Assembly: GCF_047496725.1 (NCBI RefSeq)
Contig: NC_132978.1
Span: 11,993,001-12,057,000 of the forward strand
Length of the DNA: 64,000 bases
Origin: Anoplolepis gracilipes
Taxonomy: Eukaryota > Arthropoda > Insecta > Hymenoptera > Formicidae
Reading direction: 5' to 3'
The position numbers were made by a program, and so were the translations under genes. Below, piece by piece: positions 1 through 12,460 of the stretch. The notes beneath the pieces are model-generated. The model was not told the DNA's origin and ran no database searches. It saw only the letters and a program-made list of their open reading frames with translations. Position 1 is the first letter of the stretch. Each line of letters opens with the position of its first letter.

Positions 1-445
1 CATCGGCTATTACAAGGATTCTGTTAGCGGCGAAGTTTCGAAGTGGCAATTCCCGAAGGCACAATTATTTGCGGTACCCACTGACATCTCCGCTCGCGCT
101 GACTTGTTTCGAAGAATTGAAATTTTATTGAAACAGATTGCGTCTGTCGTATATAGGTATATATATCGAGGAAATTGACGCGCGGCAAACAATTCTCTCA
201 TCTTTGAATGTGATAAAATAAAATCATGAACTTTTCTCTTTCTCTACAATCTCTACAAATTTATGAGCCCCGTTTCTCATTTAACAAAACTAATATCGGC
301 TGGGTCGCTGTATCTCGATTGTTTTGCCACAACATCCATCTCTGATTTCTTCTTTTTCCTCTATATTGCGCATTACGACTCGATGACTTTCACAGAGTAG
401 CGAGTTCTAGGTATCATAACAAACGGATCGAAACAGCATGGCACA

Positions 446-450
<5 letters not shown>

Positions 451-498
<48 letters not shown>
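451..498. repeat. (TA)24 microsatellite
   Basis: Uninterrupted alternating TA for 48 bp, seen directly. Probably polymorphic in length. Confidence 0.97.
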
Positions 499-500
<2 letters not shown>

Positions 501-3500
501 TTTAATAAAATCGTCGAATATTCAGTTGAAATAAATGAACAGGAATGATTTCGTTTGACAGCGCAACGGCACGTTACAGGATTTCGATCGCGTGCCGCTA
601 GGTCCCTTCACCCGCGATCGATATCACTGCTGTTGCTAGTTTTACCGCGAGAACTTGCGGATATTCAAATCTTGTGGGCCCATATCTCGCATTATATACT
701 CGCGAAAACGTAATCAGGCCAGTCGTAGACGCGAGACATATATTTCATTTCACGGTACGAACACGGCGACATGTCTGAACACCTAGAGATTCGTCGTGGC
801 ATGAATTCTCATTCCTTTCCTAAAAGATTTCGTACGCGATTTGTTTTGAGCGAGATCTCTCGCGAGGGAGGAAACGAAAATGAAAAATTATTCGTAATTT
901 GCCTCCACTGTGTAGATGTGTGGTAATGGAGAAATAGTGTGTCAAGCTAATGGATACGCCGATGTATCTACTTTCCTTCAACTTTAATGACGTTGGAATT
1001 TTTTATTCACGGCGAAAAAGTAGATGAAATACAATAACCTCAGGTTAGATATAAATACCCTCATTTTATCTAGAAGCATCGAAGTACTTCGGTAGTAATT
1101 TCAATCGAGATATTTCCACGCAACTGAGCGGATACGTCGTTCGCCGGTAACGAGGATGAAAGTTTTCTTTATCGGAAAAATCGAAAGAGCAACCGCGATG
1201 TAATTATCTCTCTTTTTTTTTTTCGCGATAATAAGCGGTATGTATAGCGATCGCGAACTATCTCGACGGTATTCAACTTAGTGTGAACTATATCGAGGTG
1301 AAATTTCAGTCGAGCTGTGCGGGGATGATGGGTGGTATACATCTGCGCGCCATACGACGAGCAGCGACGTGTATTATGTGACATGAATTAACGCGAGTCG
1401 TATGTCAATTTCGTAATAATTATTTGAATAGGTAAACGATACGATGCACGCTAATGAATATTGCTAACTAATTGTATCGTTTTGCGAAACTCTGTTTCAA
1501 TAAGTAATACTCTGGCGAAAAATTTTCTTTGCATCCTTGGACGCAATTTTTTTTTCTAACAAGCTTCACGTTTCATTTTTCTTGCCTCGTCCCTTCGCGT
1601 TTTTAAATTCTTCCCGCATTACTTTTAACGGACGACGTTTATCCACGATATTTATATTCTGAGAACTTCTTAATGAAATTTCAGCAATTGCCATACAAGA
1701 TGCATCAATTAAGCTTAATTCTGATTTATTTGAAATTGAGACTTATTTACAACTCTGACAATTATATATACACAAATATATATATATATATATATTTTTT
1801 TTTTTTTTAATTTACTTGAAATAGAGACAGATCTAAAATAAACCAGAAAGTGCGAGTTATTCAGTCGCGCACAAAAATGTTAGATTGTCACGATGGATGA
1901 TTGCATGTTGCAGATAGTTATCAGGCATGATTGCTCGGTGTGATAATGCAATCTGTACAGAAAATGAAAATAATTACCTTTATCGATATTACGCACGGCT
2001 CCATATTTACTGTGCAATCTAATTTGGCCAGATGCGCGAATTCGCCCTATTGTTGCAGATCGCAAACAAATTGCCTGCATTCAACCTCGATAATCTGATA
2101 AACGCTTTTTTTCTCTTTTTTACATTTATTTATATATTGTATAACTAACGGTATTATATCTCTTTTGGAAATGTGATGTGTGACGTTAAAAAGTAGAATT
2201 CTTGTTAATTATATTAGACGAAGCAGAAAGAAATTAAAAATTTACAACATCAGAAGCATAAAATTATGCTTTATTTCTAATTAGTAATTGATTATTTTCA
2301 AAGGCGCGTGTTATAATCGCAATATGATCAGCGATATCAGGCAAAGTTCAGCCAAACCAATTGTTGTTAACTATCCCGTAATTATTACACATAATTAAAC
2401 AAGCTATTAATGGTATAATAAAGCTACGGAATTCGGGTGGTAAATAAATCACGCGTAAATCCGCAGATGGTTATACTGTCAAAATTTCTATACGTATGTA
2501 TGTATATCGGTAGGAATTGTTATAGTAGCAATTAAAATTTTATTTAAAATTATAAATCAAAATAATACATGTGTATAAAGCTATTATAAAGTTTATGTGT
2601 TTTTTTTTAACTCTTAAAACTTTCACTCAAAAAAAATATTTTGCTAATGTAGATATATTTTATAATGTCTCAATTAAAATTTATCGCTACTTTTTGTATC
2701 TGTTAGCATATTGTTTGTCACGTATAGAATTTATAGCAACAATATTCTAGTAATACCTCTAAAAAATTTAGATTCCATTGCTAAATATAATTGTTCCTGA
2801 CAATAGGCCTTAAAAGTAGGCATCGCAGACAAATTTTCTGTCTAAATTACACTAATAGTACAGATATAAATTCTATCTCTGTCATTTAAATTGATCAAGT
2901 GCAAAATATATGCGGTATCATAGTATTTGCTAATAATTTATCTGTTTCAGTTAATTTTTTACATCTAGAAAAGTTTTGTTCAAGTTGCAAGATCATTTTT
3001 TTGAGTGATTTGTTCTCTTGCTAGAAGAGACTGAAGAAAAACAATCTGTAAAATTTATTAGGATAATAGTTTATTTAAATTATAATTAATTCAACATGTC
3101 GGGACGAATGTTTATTATCTGTAAACTTGGTAAACAACTTGGCTCGTCAATAATAGCTAGGATAGAGGTTCTGAAATTTAACAAAGTGCGGCACGTGTAA
3201 TTCATTCTCCATGTAGCAGCGGCGGCGGAGTTGAGTGATTTCGGCGTGTGCTCAGCGAGCGGCGAGAATAATTCATACGTAAAGCGCATAGCGGCGGGGA
3301 GAACGTGTGTGTTTGACTATAAAATATGCCCTCCTGATATTGATGCCTCAGCATCAAGCGCGAGGGTTTTATGCGGGCCGCGAAGTATATATAACACCGA
3401 CGGAGTCTGATCAGACCGAAATATATAAAGCGGGAAGAAGAGCGGTATAAAATTTTACTCGGCGCAATGCAGACGCGGATAAAGTGTCTATAAGACTACT

Positions 3501-4562
3501 GCATGCGTGATGTCTGATTTCCAGTGGATTCGCTAAGTCGTGATATAACGGTGATATCGATTTGTCGTCGCCGGACAATACGATGTCGTTTTTATTTGAC
3601 AGTTGGTGGTGAATCTGTCATTGCGCCTTCACGCCTTCAATTTTAATGAGTGACGACATAGAAAAATAGAACGAGGGTTAAATATTGGTACTGGATTATA
3701 GTTAAGAAATTGGACTTAAATTTTGGATGGACAGGAGTTAAACGAGACGATAATTAATCGTATGAAGTTTATATATACAATTTATTTTTAATTAATAAAT
3801 AATTTTTAATAAATAAATAGAAGCTTTACGGAAAAATTTATGAATTTTTTGAGCGGAAATATGTTGTACATTTCTAGTTTCCTTCATATAGCAAAATGAT
3901 GAGTGAAACGTATTACATATCTACTGCATAAAGATATGCCAGATTTAGAATAGTGAGAGCCGTAGATATTCAGATATTGATTTAATAAAGGCAAATCGCT
4001 CGATGTCCGTAAATCTAAATCTCTTTCATAGTATTTCTTATGAAAATTGAATTATAGGTTCATATAAAGTCTCAACGGGTGCAATAGATGTAAACAAGTT
4101 TGTGAGCTTGGGAAAGTATGTGTCAAGAAGGGATGGCAAAATCATAAAAGTTTAGGTTATATAACGTAATATGCAATAAAAATCAAATTGTCTACTATTT
4201 GCTGCCGGAGTAATCTCGATATGAAAAATTATAGATGGAAAGGCAGGGTTTTATGTGATATTTGGCAAAACCTCAACGAGCAATTCGAGTCAGAAATTGA
4301 GACGGGGTGAAAAAAGTGACTTCTTTCTTTAATCTTATCAAGAAAATAAAAAACCTCTAAACTATTGAATATTGTAATAAATATTTACGATTGTATATAT
4401 TTTATTCATATTTAGTTCTGATTACGAATAATGTATTATTATATAAATTTTATCTATATCTTAAAAAAAAAAAAAAAAATGTTTTACTGTATGTAATACA
4501 CTGTAGTCTCGTTACATTTCGCAAATATTAAATGAAATGTTACGAAGTGCAATAGAAAGAGG

Positions 4563-4567
<5 letters not shown>

Positions 4568-4602
<35 letters not shown>
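4568..4602. repeat. (GA)n microsatellite
   Basis: About 17 pure GA units preceded by imperfect GAAAGA units. Purine-only strand. Confidence 0.97.
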
Positions 4603-4605
<3 letters not shown>

Positions 4606-7084
4606 GACGATATCTCAAGAAATTAATATTTAATTGTCAGGACGTGATCGATGTCGCGCAAAGTTGTATAAAGTTCTCGAGAGTCGGGATCGCACTTCAG
4701 GTAATTTAATTTTATCGCGGTCTAAAATTTTATCTTTCCGCGTGTCCATGTCGATTTAACCGTATTAGTAAATTAAACTCCGAACTTCCTTTACGATTCC
4801 TTCGCTTTCCATTAATGAGAGTTCTCCATTATCATGTTCGTCCAACGTGTTTTTTGACTTGCTTTTGTAAGACGATTCTTCTCTTCATTCATCTTGATCT
4901 AAATGAATGCATATATCACATGTTTTATGCAAACATAATGTAATTTTATTTGAATTTATACGAGAGACGGCGAGAGATAACGAATGTCCAGAAATGTTTT
5001 ATAAGGAGATCGTGAATGTGCTTTCGGCGTAAATCACGTGTCTGATTTGTCAAGCCGCTTTTAACAGTGACATTCAAAAATTTAACGCCAATGGTGGAAC
5101 AACAAAGTTTCCAATTTGATCACGCACCTCTCGACTTCCATTAATGGACTTTTGTATTCCGGACTCCCAAACAGTTCCGATAGCAACCAGAGCTGCTAGG
5201 CCAGAATAGGGGGAGGAAGAGGAGAGGTAATCGTGCCAGACCGCATCTGCTAATACAGCCGGTGCATCGAGCTAAAGCAATTCCGCTAATCTAGACTGTC
5301 CAGCCCGATAACACGAGGAAAGTGAAGCAATCGCGTGCATTCTCAACGTGCCGTTTCTAATCATTTTCCTCCGATAATCTGTAGAAAATCGTTGAATTAT
5401 CGAGATGGGTTTCTTGACGATGGCTATCCCTCCTATTTTCACGGTCATGAATAATTTTGACGATCAATAGGTATTTCGTTAGCTTATTAACAGCTGATCA
5501 GATATTCGCTCTTGGGTAAAAATCTACATATTCATTTTGAACAAGGTTCCGCGAAAATGCACGAAATTATCTCGATGAGGACGATTTTAATGAAAACTCA
5601 TTTACAAAACTAGCGTAATAATGTCGCATGTCGGCATGAAGGCATATAAATACTTAAGTGGAAACTGCTAGAAATGGATATTTCTTATGTAAGACGCGGC
5701 AGGATAGAGACTGAGAAGATGAGGCATCTCATCTCGCGTATACTTCATATCTCGCGGTAAATAACGCCTTGTATCATTTATTGTCGCCAGGCAAAGGTGA
5801 AACAGAAGTACTTGATTATGTTTGCCTCTGTATCAAAATGAAGTGCATCTCAGAAGTAGAGAGAGAGAAATTCCTCAACTCCTATTTTATTGCTGTAAAT
5901 TGAAACATCAGCTTATATTCGCAACTTTGACGCTTTTCCACTTGCAAATCAAGAATTTTGGCGAGAGCTTTTACGTTGTTTTATATTACGTTGTTTAAAA
6001 TTTGCTTTTCTTTTGAGTTGTATGTAATTAAGCATTTGTCGAGAGAGAATGTCTTCTCTTCGCTTTGTTTCGTTCATAATAAATGTTAACACGTTACATT
6101 TACTTATTGCAATCGTTTATATTGCGAATGAGCTGACATTTTTCATTTTGACTGACTTTGTGCACGATTAGTTTAAGCATATTTGCGATCGGAATAAAAT
6201 TTAATTGCAAAAGAGTGACTTATAAATTATTTATAGCATTAAAGCAGTTAAGTGCGCTAGATTGTATTTATAATTATAGATGTCAATACGAAAAAAAAGC
6301 TTTTAATTTTAAAATACAACGCGTGCGAGTGAAAAACTTTGTGCAAGCGTAACATTTCCTAGGGGATAAATTAATCTCTGCCGTAAAAGTAGTTGACGCG
6401 AAAAAATGGAAAAGTACATTTGCTAAAACTGCGCGGACACAGAGTGCATCGACAGATACTTTTTTCCCGAGCCTGGATTTCGCAAAACTCCATTTGCTAT
6501 ATTTCTATCTGATCTTTTGCCTGGGTAAAGATCGGTGATCGCTATCGTAATCGATATTCGCTTTACTTCGTGTCAGGATACGTTACTTCCGGATGCAAAA
6601 TATCCGCGCTCTACTTCTTCAAAACATGAAGAACTAGATTCCGCGATTACATTTATCGCGATGGAGATATGCAGCGCGTATAGACATCTATAATCTCTCT
6701 CGTGGTTCAGATGACGATTTCAGATAGCCTTTCCTGTGATGGGATACCGAGTATTGATCCGCCGACTGAAATTTACCTTCAAGCTAACGTCGAACAAATC
6801 GAGACATTGTTATAGAACTTAGTTTACTGTACAGATAATACAGTCGATTGTATTTGTGAAATTTTGAATTTCGCTAAGTAAAAATCAATATTTGAATTAA
6901 GAATTAAAATCGTATTTGTATGTAATTGGCAAATGTGAAAAGTTTCTTTTAAGCTTATATATCAAGAATCAGCCGTTTGTAAAATATCTTCTTCATTAAT
7001 CGAAAACACATATTGTGAAAGACAACATTTAGACAAAGTGATTAAAATTGCAGTCTTAAAAAAAAAATTGTTAGCTTGTATACA

Positions 7085-7102
7085 TACACACACACACACA
7101 CA
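7085..7102. repeat. (CA)9 microsatellite
   Basis: Nine CA units following TACATA, seen directly. Confidence 0.9.
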
Positions 7103-7226
7103 GCTGCTTGATGAAATTATTTTTTCTAATTGCAATGCAACACTTGAAAAATAAATCAGAGAAATTAAATTATGTATCTATATATATGGAATATATTTGG
7201 CGGTGTTTAATGAAATATTTATTATC

Positions 7227-7256
7227 AATACTAAGTTTAATTTTAAACTTAGTATT
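7227..7256. repeat. Perfect stem-loop, 13-bp arms, 4-nt loop
   Basis: Left arm AATACTAAGTTTA and right arm TAAACTTAGTATT are exact reverse complements around loop ATTT. No T-tract or coding context gives it a role. It is one of four 13-bp-arm perfect hairpins in the window. Confidence 0.9.
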
Positions 7257-7654
7257 TCAATGTATGAAATGCATATCGATCTATCAATCCGAGTTTACTT
7301 CGGCTTTAACCCGGAACTCTGAAGCGCGGATATTAAAGTTTGCAGTTTGACGAAGAGGATTGGAAAATTTTTATATACAGTTAAAAAATATACTTTTGCC
7401 TAGAAATATAGATGGTAATTAAATTTACATCTATTTACAGTAATGTTAAAAAAAAATCGAAATATTAGAGGCATAGAAGGGTTTAATATTTCTGGTATAA
7501 ATTTTTTATTGCAAAATATTTTTTATTTACTTTTTATTAAGCTAATAAGTTTTATCAAGTTTTATTATAAAAATGATGGAATAATTGGAAGCAAAACGCT
7601 ATTTAATTAGTGTGCGAAATGCATCTTATTTCATGGAAATTTATTAATTATTGA

Positions 7655-7902
7655 GAGATTTTATTTTTAATAGTTTTAGAGTTTTTGATAGATTAAACAA
7701 ATAGTTTTGGCCATTAAATTAAAAAAAAGTGACGTGAAACAAACTGAGACAGGTTCACGTATTTTACTTTGTCTACCGATGACTTTTTTAGCCAGATTCT
7801 TATCAGATTTTAAACGCTTCTACAATAGTAATGCGTAAATGTTATTAGAATATTAGTTAAACAAATTAGATCTGAGCCAAACATATAAGTATTGAGATGA
7901 AA
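7655..7902 (+). repeat. Diverged duplication A, copy 1
   Basis: The order of motifs TTTATTTTTAATAG, GATAGATTAAACAA, ACTGAGAC, CGATGA.TTTTTTA and AAACAAATTAGATC recurs at 9515-9765 in the same orientation with many substitutions and indels. It is an old duplication, with no coding potential. Confidence 0.65.
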
Positions 7903-7907
7903 TGTTT

Positions 7908-8291
7908 GTCTATAATAAATTAATTGTGCATATATATACATACTATAAGCTAAAGTATATGTTTGTTCTATTGTTTGTTAACGATGATGTATTTATTTGT
8001 ACATCAAAATATTGGAATAATTGCAATATTTCTTCTCGTAAAATAATACTCGTATGTAATATTCGTATATATTATTGAATAAAAATAACGCGTGTAATAT
8101 TTTGGATATAATATATATTTACACATTAAACAATATATTCTATGATTACAATATATTAGAATTTTTACTATAATATTTTTTCCGTGTTGAGAAAAATTAC
8201 TATTTATTATATTATTATTTTATTAAAGTAAAGAATATAGAAAAGTAATACAGTGCGAAACGTATTACGAGGATAAAAACTCTCGTGGACG
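7908..8291 (+). repeat. Diverged duplication B, copy 1
   Basis: Shares with 8481-8806 the sequence from GTCTATAATAAATTAATTG through TATTGTTTGT.AACGAT, AATAATTGC.ATATTTCTTC, TATTATTGAATAAAA and AAGTAATACA to GCGAA.CGTATTACG.GG and a final GTGGACG/GCGGACG. Same orientation, 189 bp between copies. It directly follows duplication A, so A and B may be one unit. Confidence 0.75.
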
Positions 8292-8480
8292 ATTCTCGTA
8301 ATGCGTCGACGAGAGTTATACGCGCTTATCACACACACGCAGTGATGCCAGAAGGAGTCATTTCCTTTACATGCTGGGGTCGGTTTATAATCATTAGATC
8401 CTACCGTATCTAATAGTCTACATTAGACCACTGAACTAGATAGTATATCGAATGCGCACTCCGCGAGATATTCTCCGTTC

Positions 8481-8806
8481 GTCTCTAATAAATTAATTGT
8501 GCATATATGTATAAAAATTATTAATTATATATTTATTTTATTGTTTGTAAACGATTATGCAATTATTTGATATTTGAAGATATTTGAATAATTGCGATAT
8601 TTCTTCAAAATATGATATACATATATAATATTATTGAATAAAATCATCACACGATTCTACGGTTAATTATTATGTATTATAATTTTTATCATGATATTTT
8701 CTCCATGTAGAAATTTTTATTGTATTATTTTGCGGAAGAAAGAATACAGAGAAGTAATACACATGTACAGCGCGAAGCGTATTACGGGGAAAAAACATCG
8801 CGGACG
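8481..8806 (+). repeat. Diverged duplication B, copy 2
   Basis: Second copy of the block at 7908-8291, about 60 bp shorter through internal deletions. The 3' end, with GCGAAGCGTATTACGGGG, is the best conserved part. Function unknown. Confidence 0.75.
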
Positions 8807-9514
8807 TCTATATTAATCTCTGCGATCGCGATTTACTTTCGATATTCGTAAGCGACATTGAGATAATTTATCGCATTGTTGCAAATGGCGAATTTCGAAG
8901 GGCAAGTGTCGGAAGGGCCGAGTTGAAAGACGGATGATCGTTTCAGTTATTATCTATTAATCCGAGCTAAAGAGTACATACCAAGTATGTGTATAACACA
9001 TTGTACGCATAATTTTATCATTCGTGCGATGACAATCATGCGGGAAAATATCGGTCCGACATATTTGAATAACGTAATATCTGAAAATATTAGTTATTTG
9101 CCGATTGCTTGCGCGATAGATTTTATTTTTTTCGCGTTGGTCGCAATTAAAATAAAGTGCGTGTCGAGAAGTGCGATTATTATCAAGAGTGTCGTGCTAA
9201 ATGTCGCGCGCTATCATATGTGATTAATTAGTATAGACTAATATATATTCACGATCAAAATTAAGTGCAAGTTTTTTATGAATGCTATGGACGAACAAGC
9301 ATCGACAAATGCTTAAGAGACGATGAGCAGGCTTGAGATAGCATCGGATTTTGTCGGAGCAATAAGGAGGTAATTTATTACGTTTTATTTGCCGAATTAA
9401 TTTTTTTGTTGCATAGCGTATATCGTGATAGCATATTTCGCGTATTTCGTGCAATTCCATTTGGGTGTATTATGCTGACCTCTCATTTCGTTAAAATTCA
9501 TTAATTATTAATTT
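8807..9514. other. Non-coding stretch between duplications
   Basis: Two adjacent open frames of 78 codons on opposite strands (8987-9223 plus, 9224-9460 minus) lie here. Neither resembles a known protein and they look like chance frames. Nothing else is recognisable. Confidence 0.4.
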
Positions 9515-9765
9515 TGGTTTTATTTTTAATAGTTTGATTTTGGCTTTATTTTTAATAGATTTAGATAGATTAAACAATAATCCTGGTCATTGAATTAAAC
9601 AAACGGCTCGAGACTGAGACGCTAAATTCATACTTCGTTACTTATTTTGTTTTCCGACGATTTTTTTAAGCGCGTAATTATTATATATTATTATGTAGAA
9701 TATTTACGAAACAAATTAGATCGTCCAAGACGCCGGACCCATAAATACTGCGGTGAGACACTAGT
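9515..9765 (+). repeat. Diverged duplication A, copy 2
   Basis: Direct-orientation counterpart of 7655-7902: TTTATTTTTAATAG, AGATAGATTAAACAA, ACTGAGAC, CCGACGATTTTTTTAA and AAACAAATTAGATC occur in the same order. An extra TTTATTTTTAATAG unit is repeated at its start. Confidence 0.6.
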
Positions 9766-9768
9766 CGC

Positions 9769-9936
9769 ATTTCGATAGCTCCATTGTTCTTAAATGAGAT
9801 TTCGTATTATACGTCTTAGGCGATGTAATTTGTTTAATAAATATTTTAATAATTTTTACGCATGACACTCTCGCTAGAAATTAAAAGTGATTGTGCAATA
9901 ATACAAAATCTCATTTAAAATCGATAGAATCGAAAT
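9769..9936. repeat. Imperfect inverted repeat, about 40-bp arms
   Basis: Left arm 9769-9810 and right arm 9898-9936 are reverse complements with a few mismatches and gaps; the best part is TAAATGAGATTTCGTATTAT against ATAATACAAAATCTCATTTA. The 87-bp loop holds TATTTTAATAATTTTTACGCAT, which returns in direct orientation near 9992-10013. Confidence 0.7.
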
Positions 9937-10019
9937 CTGATCAGCGTTTAATTTGGCAATTTAATTTGTTTATTAATATTTGTTAATTAATATTTTAATA
10001 ATTTTTACGCATAGAACTT

Positions 10020-11050
10020 TTCATAGGATTATTGTAAAACTCTCAAGCGCTTAGGATCTGGCATCAGAAATGTTAAAAAATTGTCGGCAGACAAAATGAA
10101 ATGCAGTTTAAACTTGGCATGACTATAACTATTTGTTTAGTTTATCAACAATTTATAACTATTAAAAATGAGACTTTCAACAATTAATGAGTATGTTTCA
10201 CAAAATGAGATACCAGTTTCACACACAGATTTAATTAATACGAGTAAAATAAACTGCAGATAAAATTTGCAGATATAATTATAAATTTCGTGAGTTATTT
10301 TTAAATAAAAAAGAAATTAGCATAATACAATTACATGTCTGTCCGGTGACATAAGAAATTTAATTGAAATTTATTTTTAGTAAAATTTAACTGCGACTAA
10401 CAATATCTTCGCAAAAATAATGTTTTTGTGTACAGTCGTAACAATGTGTTCTGTTTAAAACAATGCTCAGGCGGGATGCTAAATTTAATAAAAAGTAACA
10501 AACGATTTTCTGGGCCGGCCCCTTACGAGTGTTAAATGTCACACAAGAGTCCACTAGAAACGATTCAGAGGTGGCACAGCAAATTTGCATACGGCGGGAA
10601 CGGGTAGTCTATCTTTGTTGAAAGTCTGGTGCGATACAGGTTGTCTTAAAAGGAATTTGAATCTCTTAATCAGAATTTTTCGGCTTTAATAAAATTCAAC
10701 TATTAGAAAGTTCTGAAAAAAAGGAAGAATAAATTTTTTTTATTACAACAAAAAATTTTATTATATGAGATATTATTTCATATCAAAGACCTGAATATTA
10801 TCACATACATATACATACGTACATATTGTTTAATCTCAATGTATATGCAATACAATTTTTTTTAAAAGATATTTTCAAACGGCAAATACCGCAATGAATG
10901 CTTAAGAATTTTCTATTGTATTATTTCACTTTATTTTCATTAAATGTCCGATTTAATAAAAATAAAGATTTCATCTTAGAGTGTACAGTTTTCGATACAG
11001 ACTCTACGTGTGTATATATATATATATATACTTGAATATAAAAGCTCGAT
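10020..11050. other. Non-coding stretch
   Basis: AT-rich unique sequence with a short (TA)n near 11012-11031. The minus frame at 10387-10590 and the frame at 10921-11103 resemble no known protein. Confidence 0.5.
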
Positions 11051-11099
11051 CTTACGGAGAAGGTCCGGAGAATTCGTTGACCGGCCATTCGCAGCCAGT

Positions 11100-11375
11100 T
11101 CATCCCCGATACTGCTCGCCCTTGCGACTCAGAAGACGATGATTGGATCAGTTTTACGAACCCCTCGTGGGATAAACAAGACGCCGATCTCGCTTAGTGC
11201 TTCGTGCGCTAGTGTCGTCGCACTCGCACTCTCGCACTCTCGCATGCACTTCGGACTTCTCGCCCTGCGGTATTACCGGCGCACACGATGAAACAATATT
11301 TATTCGTAGTTTTGCCCGACCCGGGGATCTTCTTTTGATCCTCACCCTTTTCGGTTTACTTGTTGGCGGTGAGTG
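11100..11375 (+). promoter_or_regulatory. CpG-rich block with initiator-like motif and donor-like GTGAGT (candidate 5' exon)
   Basis: The block is far richer in CpG than its flanks. It has ATCAGTT, a match to the arthropod initiator, with the A at 11150. AGACG, which fits the downstream promoter element loosely, is 2 nt off its strict +28 spacing. The block ends in GGCG followed by GTGAGT at about 11369, a good 5' splice donor. An untranslated first exon on the plus strand would look like this. No TATA box or clear coding start is present, and such motifs arise by chance, so the call is weak. Confidence 0.2.
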
Positions 11376-11467
11376 ATGATTCCGCAGAGTATTTTACATC
11401 GCTCGATTTGTTTTATTCGCCTGAGACCGAGCGGCCCGATTCAATTCCGTACGAACCGCAGCCGGGC

Positions 11468-11685
11468 GACTTTTATTTTCTGTCTCTTCGTCGGTCATGA
11501 TAGCAAGGATCGAAATTATTTGGATTTTTTTTTTATCTGAGAATTATCTTTCTCGCGGAGAAATTTGTTAAAAAAATAGCTACCTTTTTTCGAATTAATG
11601 TGCGTCTTTTATTTGAACTTTAAAGCTTCAAGTCTCTCTCATTTTCTGGATTAATCTGATTAAACGATATTCATCTTTCAAGCGT
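11468..11685 (+). repeat. Tandem duplication, unit 1 (218 bp)
   Basis: Begins GACTTTTATTTTCTGTCTCT and runs to TTCATCTTTCAAGCGT. The next unit starts immediately with the same bases. The two units are roughly 93-95% identical by eye, so the duplication is fairly recent. No open frame spans it. Confidence 0.95.
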
Positions 11686-11907
11686 GACTTTTATTTTCTG
11701 TCTCTTTGTCGGTCATGATAGCAAGGATCGAAATTATTTTGATTTTTTTTTTTTACCTGAGAATTATCTTTCTCGCGAAGAAATTTGTTAAAAAATAGCT
11801 ACCTTTTTTCGAATTAATGCCCGTCTTTTACTTTAACTTTAAAGCCTTTCAAGTCTCTCTCATTTTCTGGATTAATCTGATTAAACGATATTCATCTTTC
11901 AAGCGTG
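11686..11907 (+). repeat. Tandem duplication, unit 2 (222 bp)
   Basis: Second head-to-tail copy of the preceding unit. Most differences are in the T-tract length and around TTTGAACTTTAAAGC. It ends in TTCATCTTTCAAGCGTG. Confidence 0.95.
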
Positions 11908-12248
11908 TGTTTTCTTTGTCTACGACCATCAACGATTCCGTGAGATACTTTGTATTTAAAATTGTCGTGGAACGCTTCATCCAATTTCCTTTGCTTATTT
12001 CATCTGAATAGTCTCCGGCCAGATCCGATTCCATCAGCGATATTATTTCATCTGCCCTCGTTTCGGGCTTCATTTCTCGGTTTCATCCTCGTACAATACG
12101 TCGCGAGCGCAGTACGATTTAGGTATTATATCATGAAACTACACCGTACTAACATCACTCGAGAATATTGAATTCTGATTTACCGCAGACTGACTCGCCG
12201 GTCCGGAAATCCTGTTGTCGATTTACAATTTCACTTGCACGTGATGAA

Positions 12249-12460
12249 ATTCGTGAATTTATTAAACAACAATAATAACAAATACGTCGCGCAACACATT
12301 GTTGATCACGTACAATTTATATTAATATAATTCTCATTCCTCGAGTATGTTTGTGGGACATTTTTTAATAAATAGATGGCAAGCCTTTATTTCATGTTTA
12401 CGTAAACTCTTTCTGAAAAGAATCGCTTTCTCCCAAACAAAACAGCCTTTCAAAGTAAAA
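12249..12460 (+). repeat. Left arm of a 211-bp inverted repeat
   Basis: Reverse complement of 14485-14695 at about 90% identity by eye. Shared landmarks are ATTCGTGAATTTATTA, ACGTCGCGCAACACATTG, ATGTTTGTGGGACATT and CCCAAACAAAA.AGCCTTTC. Outside the arm the two loci differ completely. It could be the terminal repeat of a 2.45 kb foldback element, or the source of a copy inserted at 14.5 kb. Confidence 0.92.

Larger units (their letters stand above)
1..7226. other. Non-coding stretch, mostly unique sequence
   Basis: No frame longer than about 70 codons is open here and none resembles a known protein. Apart from the two microsatellites listed separately it holds AT-rich unique DNA, a short (TA)n plus T-tract at 1776-1808, an A-tract near 4464-4479 and a GC-richer block at about 3200-3650. 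That block has two TATA-like strings (near 3386 and 3421) and a GTCTGATCAGAC palindrome, but no open frame or donor site that would make it a convincing promoter. Intron or intergenic DNA is the simplest reading. Confidence 0.6.

Noticed and set aside
3380..3430. TATA-box promoter
   Set aside because: TATATAA-like strings are abundant in AT-rich DNA; no initiator, start codon or donor follows at a suitable distance.
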